Positions 1 through 10,059 of a DNA stretch of 64,000 nucleotides are shown piece after piece. The notes under the pieces are model-generated. The model did not search any database. It saw nothing but the letters and a program-made list of their open reading frames with translations, and was not told the DNA's origin. Position 1 is the stretch's first letter. Each line of letters begins with the position of its first letter. Source of the stretch: Burkholderiales bacterium (GTDB lineage: Bacteria; Pseudomonadota; Gammaproteobacteria; Burkholderiales; Casimicrobiaceae); NCBI GenBank assembly GCA_025981645.1, contig JAICXH010000002.1:24876-88875 (forward strand). Reading direction: 5' to 3'. Both the position numbers and the translations under genes were made by a program.

Positions 1-223
1 CCTGGACGTAGAGCGTGCCGACGCGCGCGCGCTCGGTGTCGTCGAGCACCGGGAGGTTGACGGCGCCGGGAAGGTGGTCGAGCGCGAATTCACCGGGTGA
101 GCGAACGTCGATGCGGTCGGCGTAGCCGGCGAGTGCTGCGATCGGCACCTTCGCTTCGGGCCGCGCGGGCGGTCCCGGAGGGAGTGGGGTCAACGCGCCG
201 CCACCGGAATGCTGCGCGCTCAT
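1..223 (-). CDS. selU: tRNA 2-selenouridine synthase, N-terminal part (truncated by window edge)
   Basis: Reverse-strand reading MSAQHSGGG...IDVRSPGEFALDHLPGAVNLPVLDDTERARVGTLYVQ matches the rhodanese-like N-terminus of SelU/MnmH; ATG overlaps the stop of the next gene (ATGA). Confidence 0.8.
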   Translation of the reverse strand, partial: MSAQHSGGGALTPLPPGPPARPEAKVPIAALAGYADRIDVRSPGEFALDHLPGAVNLPVLDDTERARVGTLYVQ

Positions 224-987
224 CGGTTCTTCCGGCTCGCGGTCGCGTTGGTGCGCTTGCCGATCAGCGGCAGCAGCGCGGGCCAGACGTTGTCGAGCAT
301 GCGCGGCTGCGCCGCGGCGATCGGATGAATGTGATCGGGCTGGAACCGCGACAGGTCCTCGCCGAAGCCCGCGAAGAGCCACGGGACGAGCGCGGCGTTG
401 CGTGCCCGGGCGACCTCGCCATAGATCGCGTCGAATGCGCGCGCGTACGCTGGTCCGTAGTTGGGCGGCATCTTCATGCCGAGAATCAGTACACGCGCGC
501 GTGCAACCTCGGCGTCGCGCGCCATCGCATCCAGATTGTCGCGTGTGGCAGCAACGTCGCCACCGCGCAGACCGTCGTTGCCGCCGAGTTCGAGCACCAC
601 GATCGTCGGCTGGTACTCGCGCAACAGTACCGGCAATCGTGCGCGTCCGCCCGCAGTCGTGTCGCCGGAGATCGACGCGTTCACGACGCGCTCGCGGTAA
701 CCTTCGGTCTGCAGTCGTGCCGCGAGCAGCGCGACCCAGCCTTGGCCGGCTTCGAGCCCGTAGCCTGCGGAGATCGAGTCACCGACGACGAGAATGACCG
801 GGGCAGGATGGTCGGTGCCGAGCGGCGCAGCCGCCGCGACGACAGGTGTTGCCGCGACGACAATCGCCGCGATGACGAATGCGGCGGCCGCGAGCGCCGC
901 GGCGACCAACGCCGCCAGCGTCGCAGGCAGGCGTGCCGACTGCGGTCCGGTGGTCGCTGCGGCGCCCCGATCGAACATGCCGCCCAT
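220..987 (-). CDS. tesA: GDSL-type arylesterase / acyl-CoA thioesterase I (TesA-like), secreted
   Basis: ILVVGDSISAGYGL, GGNDGLRG and DHIHP SGNH-hydrolase blocks; hydrophobic N-terminus; divergent from a YbbA-type ATPase as in other proteobacteria. Start could be 978 or 987. Confidence 0.88.
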   Translation of the reverse strand: MGGMFDRGAAATTGPQSARLPATLAALVAAALAAAAFVIAAIVVAATPVVAAAAPLGTDHPAPVILVVGDSISAGYGLEAGQGWVALLAARLQTEGYRERVVNASISGDTTAGGRARLPVLLREYQPTIVVLELGGNDGLRGGDVAATRDNLDAMARDAEVARARVLILGMKMPPNYGPAYARAFDAIYGEVARARNAALVPWLFAGFGEDLSRFQPDHIHPIAAAQPRMLDNVWPALLPLIGKRTNATASRKNR

Positions 988-1045
988 TGTAGCGACGGCC
1001 TTGCACGCTGCCGCAGCCACGTAGAATCGCGCGCAGTCCGCAACG

Positions 1046-1747
1046 ATGCCTGCAATGTCCCAACCGATCGTGCGTGCCGAGTCGCTCGGCCGCGTCGTAC
1101 AGAGTGGTGACGCGCCACTGTCGATCCTCGACGACGTCTCGTTCGCGCTCGACGCGGGCGAGCGCGCCGCGATTGTCGGCGCGAGCGGATCCGGCAAGAC
1201 GACGCTCCTGGGACTGCTCGCGGGCCTCGATCGCCCGAGCTCCGGGGAGGTCTGGCTCGACGGCATCGCGCTCTCGACGCAGGACGAGGACGGCCGCGCG
1301 GCGCTGCGCCAGCGCCTGATCGGCTTCGTGTTCCAGTCGTTCCAGCTCCTGCCGGCGCTGACGGCGGAGGAGAACGTCATGCTGCCGCTCGACCTCGCCG
1401 GGTTGCGCGATGCCGGCGCCACCGCACGTGGCTGGCTCGATCGCGTCGGCCTCGGTTCGCGCCGGACGCACTACCCGCGGCAGCTCTCGGGGGGCGAACA
1501 GCAGCGGGTCGCCATCGCGCGCGCCTTCGCCGGCGGTCCCCGCATCCTGATGGCCGACGAGCCGACCGGCAATCTCGACGCGGCCACCGGCGCGACCGTC
1601 GCAGCGTTGATGTTCGACCTCAATCGCGAGGAAGGGACGACGCTCGTACTGGTGACGCACGATACCGAGCTCGCGACGCGTTGCTCGCGTATCCTGTCGC
1701 TCGAGTCGGGAAGGCTCGTCGGCGATCGCATTCAGACGATCGGCTGA
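1046..1747 (+). CDS. ybbA: ABC transporter ATP-binding protein, LolD/YbbA type
   Basis: Walker A GASGSGKTT, signature LSGGEQQRVAIARAF, Walker B ILMADEPTGNLD. Confidence 0.88.
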   Translation: MPAMSQPIVRAESLGRVVQSGDAPLSILDDVSFALDAGERAAIVGASGSGKTTLLGLLAGLDRPSSGEVWLDGIALSTQDEDGRAALRQRLIGFVFQSFQLLPALTAEENVMLPLDLAGLRDAGATARGWLDRVGLGSRRTHYPRQLSGGEQQRVAIARAFAGGPRILMADEPTGNLDAATGATVAALMFDLNREEGTTLVLVTHDTELATRCSRILSLESGRLVGDRIQTIG

Positions 1748-1801
1748 CCCTTCGACGCGCGGCGAAACATCGCGGCGCCGCCCGCGGCTATCGTAGGCGG
1801 C

Positions 1802-3238
1802 ATGAATGTACTTCCAGGGATCTCATCGAATTCCGTAACGACGTCCGTCACCGTCACGTCGCGAAGCCATTCGACCGCATGGGCGATCATGGCCGCAAGC
1901 GTCGGCTTCGCCGTCGTCCAGCTCGATGTCACGATCGTCAACGTCGCGCTTCCGCGCATTGCCGAGCTCGGCGCATCGGTCGCGATGCTGCAGTGGATCG
2001 TCGACGGCTACGCGCTGGCGTTTGCCGCACTGCTGCTGTCGGCGGGTGTGGTCGCCGATCGGGTGGGGGCCCGCCGCGTCTGCGTCGCCGGGTTTGCGCT
2101 GTTCGCGCTCGCTTCGGGAGCATGCGGGCTCGCGTTCGATCCGGCGTCGCTTGTTGCTGCGCGCGCGCTGCAGGGCGCAGGCGCAGCGCTTCTCGTGCCG
2201 AGTTCCCTCGCACTGCTCGACCAGGCGACCCGCCACGATGCCGCGCTGCGTTCCCGGGCGGTCGGCTGGTGGACCGCGGCGGGCGGCGTGTCGATCGCTG
2301 CCGGCCCCGTCGTCGGAGGGCTGCTGCTCGACGCATTCGACTGGCGGAGCATCTTCCTCGTCAACCTGCCGTTGTGCGCGATCGGCGCGTACCTGACGCT
2401 GGGCTGGCACGAGCGATCGGTAAGCCTCCCGGCATCGCGGCGCTTCGACCCGGTCGGGCAGCTGCTCGCCGTCGTTGCAGTGGGGGCCCTGGTCGCCGCG
2501 ATCATCGAGGTACCGGTGCTCGGCGTCGGGCATCCGCTGGCTGCAGGCTGCCTCGCCGTCGCGCTCGCCTCGGGATGGGGGTTCCGATTCGCCGAGGTGC
2601 GAGTGGCCGATCCGATGCTTCCGCCGGACTTGCTGCGCTCGCCAGGGCTCGCCGCAGCCGTCGCGTTCGGCGTCGTCGTGAACCTCACGTACTATGGGGC
2701 GATCTTCGTGCTGAGCCTGTACCTGCAGCAGGTCCTCGGCTACCCGGCGTTCACCGCGGGACTCGCCTTCGTGCCGCTTACCGCGACCTTCATCGTCTCC
2801 AACCTCGCGAGCGCGAAGGTCACGGCGCGACACGGACCGCACGTATCGATGCTCGTCGGCGCATCGATCGGTGTCTTGGGCTTCGCATTGCTCGGTGCTT
2901 TCGACCGCCATACTGCGTACGCCGCGATGCTGCCGGCGTTCGCCTTGATTCCTGCCGGGATGGGTCTTGCCGTTCCAGCAATGACGACGGTCGTCCTCTG
3001 CGGCGCCGATGCACGGCGCGCGGGCACGTCGTCAGGGGTGCTGAACGCGGCCCGCCAGTTCGGCGGCGCGATCGGCGTCGCGGCATTCGGTGCGCTCGCG
3101 ACCGGAGGGCCCGTCCCTATAATCTCCGGTCTGCACGCTGCCGCCGCGATCGCGGCGGTTCTGCTCGCCGGCGCGGCGGCGACCGCCTGGATCGGCGTCA
3201 GGGCGGCGTCGGGCGTGCATCAGGGAATCCCGTCATGA
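1802..3238 (+). CDS. MFS transporter, DHA2 (EmrB/QacA-like) family
   Basis: Multi-TM protein with QLDVTIVNVALPRI and GWWTAAGGVSIAAGPVVGGLLLDAFDWRSIFLVNLP motifs. Confidence 0.88.
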   Translation: MNVLPGISSNSVTTSVTVTSRSHSTAWAIMAASVGFAVVQLDVTIVNVALPRIAELGASVAMLQWIVDGYALAFAALLLSAGVVADRVGARRVCVAGFALFALASGACGLAFDPASLVAARALQGAGAALLVPSSLALLDQATRHDAALRSRAVGWWTAAGGVSIAAGPVVGGLLLDAFDWRSIFLVNLPLCAIGAYLTLGWHERSVSLPASRRFDPVGQLLAVVAVGALVAAIIEVPVLGVGHPLAAGCLAVALASGWGFRFAEVRVADPMLPPDLLRSPGLAAAVAFGVVVNLTYYGAIFVLSLYLQQVLGYPAFTAGLAFVPLTATFIVSNLASAKVTARHGPHVSMLVGASIGVLGFALLGAFDRHTAYAAMLPAFALIPAGMGLAVPAMTTVVLCGADARRAGTSSGVLNAARQFGGAIGVAAFGALATGGPVPIISGLHAAAAIAAVLLAGAAATAWIGVRAASGVHQGIPS

Positions 3239-3942
3239 TCGAAGCGCCGGAACCCCGATTCGCCCGGATCGCGACGATGATCGGCGACCCCACGCGCGCG
3301 CGGATGCTCGGCGCGCTGCTCGGGCGCGAATACATGACCGCCGGCGAGATCGCACACGCGTCGGGAGTCACGCCGCAGACGGCGAGCGCGCACCTCGCGA
3401 AGCTCTGCGACGCCGATCTGGTCGTCGCACGCACCCAGGGCAGACACCGCTACTTCCGGCTTACCGACGGCGACGTGGCGCATGCACTGGAAGCTCTTGC
3501 GCTGATCGCCGAGCGCGATGCGACCGCCGATCCCGTTGCCGGGAAGTGGTCGCGCGGATCGTATCGGCGGCTGCGCGAGGCGCGCAGCTGTTACGGGCAC
3601 CTCGCGGGGCGCCTTGGCGTCGCGCTGCACGATGCGCTGATCGGACGGGGTGCGCTGTCGTTCGAAGGCGGCGCGGCACGCGTCACCGAGACCGGACATG
3701 ACGAGTTGCTGGCGATCGGCGTCGATGCACGCGCGATCGCAGGTGGCCGCAGGGGCGTCGCGTATCCGTGCATCGACTGGTCGGAACGCCGTGATCACTT
3801 CGCGGGTCCGCTCGCCGTCGCGATGCTCGACCACTTCGTTGCGCGGCGCTGGCTGCTTCGCGCGCCGGACTCGCGCGCGCTCACGCTTACGGCGGCAGGC
3901 CGTCGCTCGCTCACCGACTGGCTCGCGCTCGCATCCGGCTGA
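3235..3942 (+). CDS. ArsR-family winged-helix transcriptional regulator
   Basis: ATMIGDPTRARMLGALL...EIAHASGVTPQTASAHLAKLCDADLVVARTQGRHRYFRL HTH; start overlaps the MFS stop (ATGA). Confidence 0.87.
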   Translation: MIEAPEPRFARIATMIGDPTRARMLGALLGREYMTAGEIAHASGVTPQTASAHLAKLCDADLVVARTQGRHRYFRLTDGDVAHALEALALIAERDATADPVAGKWSRGSYRRLREARSCYGHLAGRLGVALHDALIGRGALSFEGGAARVTETGHDELLAIGVDARAIAGGRRGVAYPCIDWSERRDHFAGPLAVAMLDHFVARRWLLRAPDSRALTLTAAGRRSLTDWLALASG

Positions 3943-3974
3943 GCGGCGGGCGGACGCTACGGTATTCTTGAGCG

Positions 3975-5336
3975 ATGGATTGGCCCCCGCGCCCGCTGAC
4001 CGATCTCGCCTCCGAGGGCGACGTCAATCTTTCGCCGTTGCGCAAGCGCTGGGAAGCCGAACAGCTTGCGCCGGCGACGCGTGAGCTTCTCGCCGACGAC
4101 GCGCGTTACTTTCTGCACCAGTCGCTGTCGACGCCTTGCTTCAACGCGCTCCGCTCCGCGTCCGGTATCTGGCTCGAGGACGTCGAGGGCAGGCGCTACA
4201 TGGATTTCCACGGCAACAGCGTCCATCAGGTCGGATACGGACACCCGCGTGTCGTCGAAGCGGTGAAGCGCGCCCTCGACACGCTGCCGTTTTCGCCGCG
4301 GCGCTTCACCAACGACGCCGCGGTGACCCTCGCAAGGCGTCTCGGCGAACTCGCGCCCGGCGATCTCGGCAAGGTGCTCTTCGCGCCGGGCGGCACCAGC
4401 GCGATCGGCATCGCGCTGAAGCTCGCTCGCCTCGCGACCGGGCGTCACAAGACGATCTCGATGTGGGATGCCTTTCACGGCGCCTCGCTCGACGCGATCT
4501 CGATCGGCGGCGAGGCGCTGTTTCGCCGCGACATGGGCCCGCTCCTTCCCGGCACCGAGCACGTGCCTCCCTGCGACCCGCGCCAGTGCCGCTTCGGCTG
4601 CAACGGAAGCTGCGACGCGCGCTGCGCCGATTACATCGACTACGTTCTGGGCAAGGAGGAGGACGTCGCGGCGGTCATCGTCGAGACGGTGCGCTCGACC
4701 GACGTGCAGATTCCGCCACAGACGTATTACGCGAGGCTGCGCGAGGCCTGCGACCGGCACGGGACGCTGCTGATTCTCGACGAGATTCCGATCTGCCTCG
4801 GTCGCACCGGCACAATGTTCGCGTTCGAGCGCTACGCAATCGTCCCCGACATCGTCGTGCTCGGCAAGGGCCTCGGCGGTGCGGTGTTCCCGATGGCAGC
4901 GGTGATCGCGCGCGAAGGACTCGACATCGCGGCCGAGCGGGCGCTCGGCCACTACACGCACGAGAAGAGCTCGATCGGCTGTGCCGCTGCGCTCGCGACG
5001 CTCGACGTGATCGACGACGAGCGCCTCTGCGCGCGCGCGCGAGAGTTGGGCGAGCGGGCGGTCGTGCGCCTGCAGGCGATGCGCGCGCGGCTGCCGCAGG
5101 TGGGCGACGTGCGCGGAATCGGACTCCTGCTCGCGATCGAGCTCGTCGACCCGGCGACAGGGGCAGCGGCTACCGGCCTCGCCGAGCAGGTCCTCTACCG
5201 CTGCCTCGCCGAGGGCCTTTCGTTCAAGGTCGGGCAGGGCAACGTCGTCGTGCTGTCGCCCCCGCTCGTCATCGCCGCAGCCGATCTCGATCGGGCGCTC
5301 GACATCGTCGAGTCGGCGATCGCGAGCGTTGCCTGA
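3975..5336 (+). CDS. PLP-dependent class III aminotransferase-fold enzyme, possibly (R)-1-hydroxy-2-aminoethylphosphonate ammonia-lyase-like (PbfA)
   Basis: FALRSASGIWLEDVEGRRYMDFHGNSVHQVGYGHP, LLILDEIPICLGRTG, PLP lysine in VVLGKGLGG; Cys-rich insert CDPRQCRFGCNGSCDARC. PbfA assignment is from memory of the subfamily. Confidence 0.7.
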   Translation: MDWPPRPLTDLASEGDVNLSPLRKRWEAEQLAPATRELLADDARYFLHQSLSTPCFNALRSASGIWLEDVEGRRYMDFHGNSVHQVGYGHPRVVEAVKRALDTLPFSPRRFTNDAAVTLARRLGELAPGDLGKVLFAPGGTSAIGIALKLARLATGRHKTISMWDAFHGASLDAISIGGEALFRRDMGPLLPGTEHVPPCDPRQCRFGCNGSCDARCADYIDYVLGKEEDVAAVIVETVRSTDVQIPPQTYYARLREACDRHGTLLILDEIPICLGRTGTMFAFERYAIVPDIVVLGKGLGGAVFPMAAVIAREGLDIAAERALGHYTHEKSSIGCAAALATLDVIDDERLCARARELGERAVVRLQAMRARLPQVGDVRGIGLLLAIELVDPATGAAATGLAEQVLYRCLAEGLSFKVGQGNVVVLSPPLVIAAADLDRALDIVESAIASVA

Positions 5337-6360
5337 CCGCCAAGATGTGAAGATCGTCCGCACGGACGCCGAGCTCGAGCTGCCGCGCGTCGACGAGCGA
5401 CTGCGCGGCGCCGGCGCGACGCTGGTGCTGCTCGAGGGCGCGGTGACCGAGGATGCACTTGCGCACGAAGTGCGCGACGCCGACCTCATCCTCATGTGCT
5501 ACACGCGGATCCCCGCGCGGGTGATCGCCGGCGCATCGCGCCTCAAGGGGATCGTCAAGTACGGAGTCGGCATCGACGCGATCGACATCGACGCTGCACG
5601 TGCAAGGCGGATTCCGGTCGTCAACGTTCCCGATTATGCGGAAGAGACGGTCGCGGAGGGCGCCGTGGCGCTGCTCCTCGCGCTCGCCCGGAAAATGAAG
5701 CCGCTGCAGCATCGGATGGACGCCGAGGGCTGGGCGTGGCCGACGCCGCAATGGCTCGCCACCGACCTTGCGGGGAAGACGCTTGGTCTGATCGGTGTCG
5801 GCAGGATCGGCAGCAAGCTCGCTCGGATGCTCGGCCAGGGATTCCGGATGCGTGTGCTCGGCTTCGATCCCTGGCGGGATCGCGAAGCGATGGCCCTGCA
5901 GGGAGTCGAGAAGTGCGACGAGCTCTGCGCGATGCTCGCGCAGTGCGACGTCGTGTCGTTGCACGCGGTACTGACACCCGCAACGCGCCACCTCGTCGGC
6001 GAGCGCGAGCTCGGCTGCATGAAGCCGGGTGCGCTCGTCGTCAACGTCTCGCGGGGTGAGCTCATCGACGAGGACGCACTGGCCGCCGCGCTGCGGAACG
6101 GGCGGCTCGGCGGCGCTGCGCTCGACGCCTATGGTGACGAGCCGCTCGCGAGGGAGGGGCACCGGCTGTCGCCACTTTATGCGATGGACAACGTGGTGCT
6201 GTGGCCGCATCTCACTTTCTACACGGCCGAGGCGATGCGGCGCCTCGAAGACGAGACGCTCGAGCGCTGCTTCGAGATTCTCGGCGGTGACCCGGTGCTC
6301 GTGAAGTCCCGCGATCCGCGCCTTCGCGCGCAGCGCACCGGCGTGCGCTTTGCCGATTAG
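5329..6360 (+). CDS. D-2-hydroxyacid dehydrogenase (phosphoglycerate dehydrogenase-like)
   Basis: LGLIGVGRIGSKLARM Rossmann motif, VVNVSRGELIDEDAL, DEPLAREGHRLSPLYAMDNVVLWPH. Start could be TTG 5329 or GTG 5347. Confidence 0.85.
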   Translation: MPDRQDVKIVRTDAELELPRVDERLRGAGATLVLLEGAVTEDALAHEVRDADLILMCYTRIPARVIAGASRLKGIVKYGVGIDAIDIDAARARRIPVVNVPDYAEETVAEGAVALLLALARKMKPLQHRMDAEGWAWPTPQWLATDLAGKTLGLIGVGRIGSKLARMLGQGFRMRVLGFDPWRDREAMALQGVEKCDELCAMLAQCDVVSLHAVLTPATRHLVGERELGCMKPGALVVNVSRGELIDEDALAAALRNGRLGGAALDAYGDEPLAREGHRLSPLYAMDNVVLWPHLTFYTAEAMRRLEDETLERCFEILGGDPVLVKSRDPRLRAQRTGVRFAD

Positions 6361-8950
6361 CGCTGCGCCTGACACTCGCGCGATGCCATCGCGCTCGCGC
6401 CTTCGCGGCGACGTCGCGCTTGCGCTGCGCCTTCTGCGCGGCGACTGGCACCGCGGCGAGCTTGCGGTGCTCGCTGCTGCGCTCGTGCTCGCCGTGGCGA
6501 GCGTCGCCACGGTCGGCCTCTTCGCCGACCGCGTCGCGCGTGGCCTCGCCGTGCAGGCCGATCGGCTGCTTGGTGCGGACCTGATGGTAAGCGGCGATCG
6601 GCCGCTTCCCGCGCCGCTTGCGGACGAGGCGCGTTCGCTCGGACTCGCGACGACGCCGGTGGTCCGCTTCAACAGCATGATTCAGCGCAAGGACGGCGGT
6701 CCCGCGGTGCTGACCGACGTCAAGGCGATTGCGGCGGGCTATCCGCTGCGCGGAGCGATCGCATTCGTCACCGCTGGCGGCGCGCGATCGGGTGCGCCGA
6801 CGGGAGCCGCGTCCCCGCCGGGCAACGAGACCGGCGGTGGAACGATCCCCGCGCCGGGTGAGGTCTGGATCGACCGGCATCTCGCCGACCGGCTCGATGC
6901 GCATCGCGGCACGGTCATCGCGGTCGGCGACGCCACACTCGACGTGGCGGCGATCTTCGCGCGCGAGCCCGAGGTCGCCGGTATCGTATTCGCCCCGGCT
7001 CCGAAACTCCTGCTGAACGCGGCCGATCTCGACGCAACCAGGCTGCTGCAGCCGGGGACACGCGCTTCGTTCCGGCTGATGGTCGCAGCGCGCGATGATC
7101 GGGCGGCGCTCGATCGCTACCGGACGTGGCTTGCCCGAACGATTGTCGCCGGCGAGCGCGTCGACACCGTCGGCGATCTGCGGCCTGAGTTGCGCCAGAC
7201 GCTCGATCGCGCCGGGCGCTTCCTCGGTCTCGCGGCACTCGCTTCGGTGCTCCTCGCCGCCGCGGCGGTGGCGCTGGCGACCGGACGCTATCTGCGCAGG
7301 CACCTCGACGTCGCTGCGATGCTGCGCTGCCTCGGCGCAGCGTCCGCGCGGACGCTGCGCCTGTTCCTGGTCCAGTTCGCACTGGTCGGCCTCGCCGCCG
7401 GCGTCGCCGGAATGCTCGTCGCGATCGCTGCGCAGGAGGTGATGGTTCGCCTCGTCGCAGGAGCCGACGGCGCGTTGCTGCCATGGCCTTCGTGGTGGCC
7501 GGCACTCGACGCGCTCGCGACGGCGATCGTGCTGCTCGGCGGATTCTCGCTGCCGCCGCTCGTTGCGCTCGCACGCGAGCCGCCGCTCGCCGTCCTGCGC
7601 CGGGATCTCGCCGCCGGCAATACGCACCGGTGGGGGGGGTGGATTGCGGCGATCGTCGCGATCGCGGCGCTGATCGGCTGGCAGGCGCGAGCCGTGCAGG
7701 CGGCGTGGCTGATCGTCGCCGGCGTTGCCGCGCTGCTCGTCGTCGCGGCCGGCGCCGGCCGGCTGCTCGTCGTCGGCGTCGCGAGGTTGCCTGCGCGCGG
7801 CGCGGCGTGGCGCTTCGGGCTCGCCAACCTGCGTCGCCGCGCGCTTGCATCGAGTTTGCAGATCGGCGCACTGGCGCTCGGCGGGATGGCGCTCCTGCTC
7901 CTCGCGGTGGTGCGCGGCGATCTTCTCGCCGACTGGCGCGCGGCGCTGCCACCCGACGCGCCGAATCGCTTTCTCGTCAATGTCCTTCCCGACCAGCGTG
8001 ACGCAGTGCGCGAACTCGTTCGCCGCTCGATCGGCGTCGATCCGGTGTTCGAGCCGATGGTTCGCGGCAGGCTGGTCGAGAAGAACGGAGCGGCGCTCGA
8101 CGCGGCACGCTCGGGCGATGCGCAGACGCGACGGCTTGTGCAGCGCGAGTTCAACCTGTCGTGGACCGACCGGCTGCCGCCCGGAAACGCGATCGTCGCA
8201 GGGAGTTTCTGGGGTCATGGCGCGCACGGCGCCGGCGCCGGCGTCTCGTTCGAACGCGGGATCGCCGAGCGCCTCGGCGTCAAGGTCGGCGACCGGCTCA
8301 CCTTCGACGCGGGCGGCGTACGGATCACCGCGCCGGTGACGAGCCTGCGCAAGGTCCAGTGGGACAGCTTTCGCGTCAACTTCTTCGCGCTGTTCGCCCC
8401 GGGTGCGCTCGACCGACTCCCTGCCACGTGGATCAGCGCGTTTCGCGTGCCGGACGGGACGGGCGATCAGTGGTCGTCCGCGCTAGTGCGGCGCTTTCCC
8501 AGCGTGCTGGTGATCGACGTGACCGAGATCCTCGCCGAGGTCGAGGGCGTCATCGATCGCGTCGCGCGCGCAGTCGAGCTCGTCTTCGTGTTCACGCTCG
8601 CCGCGGGCCTTCTCGTTCTCGAGGCGGCGATCGTCGCGACGCAGGACGAGCGGCGGATGGACGCCGCGGTGCTGCGCACGCTGGGCGCCTCGACGCATCA
8701 GCTCCGGACCGCGCTCGTCGCTGAATTCGCGCTCGTCGGTGCCGTTGCAGGCGCGCTCGCGGCAGGCGGCGCAACGTTGCTCGGCCACGCGCTTGCGTCG
8801 CAGGTGTTCGACACTCCGTATCGCGGCGATGCCTGGATCTGGCTCGTTGCGATCGCTGGCGGGACGGCGCTTGTCGTCGTCGCAGGCTGGCTGGGCACCC
8901 GCCGCACGCTCGATACGCCACCGATGGAGGTGCTGCGCGCGCTCGGCTGA
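6350..8950 (+). CDS. ybbP: ABC transporter permease, YbbP/FtsX-like
   Basis: FtsX-type permease with N-terminal ALRLLRGDWHRGELAVLAAALVLAVASVATVGLFADRV and C-terminal ATQDERRMDAAVLRTLGASTHQLR. Alternative ATG at about 6383. Confidence 0.85.
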   Translation: MPISAAPDTRAMPSRSRLRGDVALALRLLRGDWHRGELAVLAAALVLAVASVATVGLFADRVARGLAVQADRLLGADLMVSGDRPLPAPLADEARSLGLATTPVVRFNSMIQRKDGGPAVLTDVKAIAAGYPLRGAIAFVTAGGARSGAPTGAASPPGNETGGGTIPAPGEVWIDRHLADRLDAHRGTVIAVGDATLDVAAIFAREPEVAGIVFAPAPKLLLNAADLDATRLLQPGTRASFRLMVAARDDRAALDRYRTWLARTIVAGERVDTVGDLRPELRQTLDRAGRFLGLAALASVLLAAAAVALATGRYLRRHLDVAAMLRCLGAASARTLRLFLVQFALVGLAAGVAGMLVAIAAQEVMVRLVAGADGALLPWPSWWPALDALATAIVLLGGFSLPPLVALAREPPLAVLRRDLAAGNTHRWGGWIAAIVAIAALIGWQARAVQAAWLIVAGVAALLVVAAGAGRLLVVGVARLPARGAAWRFGLANLRRRALASSLQIGALALGGMALLLLAVVRGDLLADWRAALPPDAPNRFLVNVLPDQRDAVRELVRRSIGVDPVFEPMVRGRLVEKNGAALDAARSGDAQTRRLVQREFNLSWTDRLPPGNAIVAGSFWGHGAHGAGAGVSFERGIAERLGVKVGDRLTFDAGGVRITAPVTSLRKVQWDSFRVNFFALFAPGALDRLPATWISAFRVPDGTGDQWSSALVRRFPSVLVIDVTEILAEVEGVIDRVARAVELVFVFTLAAGLLVLEAAIVATQDERRMDAAVLRTLGASTHQLRTALVAEFALVGAVAGALAAGGATLLGHALASQVFDTPYRGDAWIWLVAIAGGTALVVVAGWLGTRRTLDTPPMEVLRALG

Positions 8951-9026
8951 CGCGCGATTGCGCCATCCCGGGACCGACACCGGTCCTCGATCGGGTCGCT
9001 CGCGCGGCGCGCGCATAATCGCGCCG

Positions 9027-10034
9027 GTGAATGCGGGTGTGACGTACCGGCGGATCGCTGCCACCGCCTTGGTGCTGGCCGGGCTCGCCTTTCTCGCGCT
9101 CGGCGCGGGGCGTTACCCGCTCCCGTTTCGCGACGTCGTCGCCGCACTGTGGCATCACGGCGACGAGGCGGCGGCCGGAGGTCCGGCGCAGGCGATCGTC
9201 TGGGGACTGCGCCTGCCGCGCGTGCTGATCGCGATGCTGACGGGCGCCGCACTCGCGGCCGCCGGGGCGGCCTACCAGCACCTCTTTCGCAATCCGTTGG
9301 TCGCGCCCGATACGCTCGGCGTGTCGTCGGGCGCGGCGCTCGGCGCGATCATCGCGATTCTTCTCGGCGCCGGGAGCGTCGGCGTCGCGCTCGCGGCGTT
9401 CGCCGGCGGCATCGTCGCCGTAGCCGCAGTGCTGGCGATTGCCTCGCGGCTCAGCGCGCATGATCCGCTCGTCACGCTGATTCTCACCGGCATCGTCATC
9501 GCGAGCCTCCTCGGTGCCGGCCTGTCGCTGCTCAAATATGTCGCCGATCCGTACAACGAGCTGCCGACGATCACGTTCTGGCTGATGGGAAGCCTCGCAT
9601 CGGCGTCGGGCCGCCAGCTTGCGTTGCTGGCGCCACTTGTCGCGGTAGGGCTCGCGACGCTGTTCACGCTCGCCTGGCGCATCGACCTGCTCGCTCTTCC
9701 CGACGACCAGTCGCGCTCGCTCGGCCTGCCGGCGACGCGGCTTCGCCTCGTGGTGATCGGCGCCGCGACGCTCGTCACGGCGGCGAGCGTCGCGGTGGGC
9801 GGCATCATCGGCTGGGTTGGTCTCGTCGTGCCGCACATGGCGCGCCTCGTCGTCGGGCCCTCGTTCCCGCGGCTGCTGCCGCAGGCGGCGGTGCTGGGGG
9901 CCGCCTTCGTGCTGATCGTCGATACCGCCGCGCGCAGCGTCGCACCGATCGAGATTCCGCCAGGGATTCTCACCGCGATCGTCGGAACGCCGGTCTTCAT
10001 CGCGCTTCTCGCTCGCGCGCGCAACGTGTTCTGA
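9027..10034 (+). CDS. FecCD/BtuC-family iron-siderophore/cobalamin/haem ABC permease
   Basis: LRLPRVLIAMLTGAALAAAGAAYQHLFRNPLVAPDTLGVSSGAALGA and GGIIGWVGLVVPHMARL are hallmarks of BtuC/FecC permeases. GTG start. Confidence 0.88.
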   Translation: MNAGVTYRRIAATALVLAGLAFLALGAGRYPLPFRDVVAALWHHGDEAAAGGPAQAIVWGLRLPRVLIAMLTGAALAAAGAAYQHLFRNPLVAPDTLGVSSGAALGAIIAILLGAGSVGVALAAFAGGIVAVAAVLAIASRLSAHDPLVTLILTGIVIASLLGAGLSLLKYVADPYNELPTITFWLMGSLASASGRQLALLAPLVAVGLATLFTLAWRIDLLALPDDQSRSLGLPATRLRLVVIGAATLVTAASVAVGGIIGWVGLVVPHMARLVVGPSFPRLLPQAAVLGAAFVLIVDTAARSVAPIEIPPGILTAIVGTPVFIALLARARNVF

Positions 10035-10059
10035 AGGCGAACGCCGCGAGCGCGACGCG

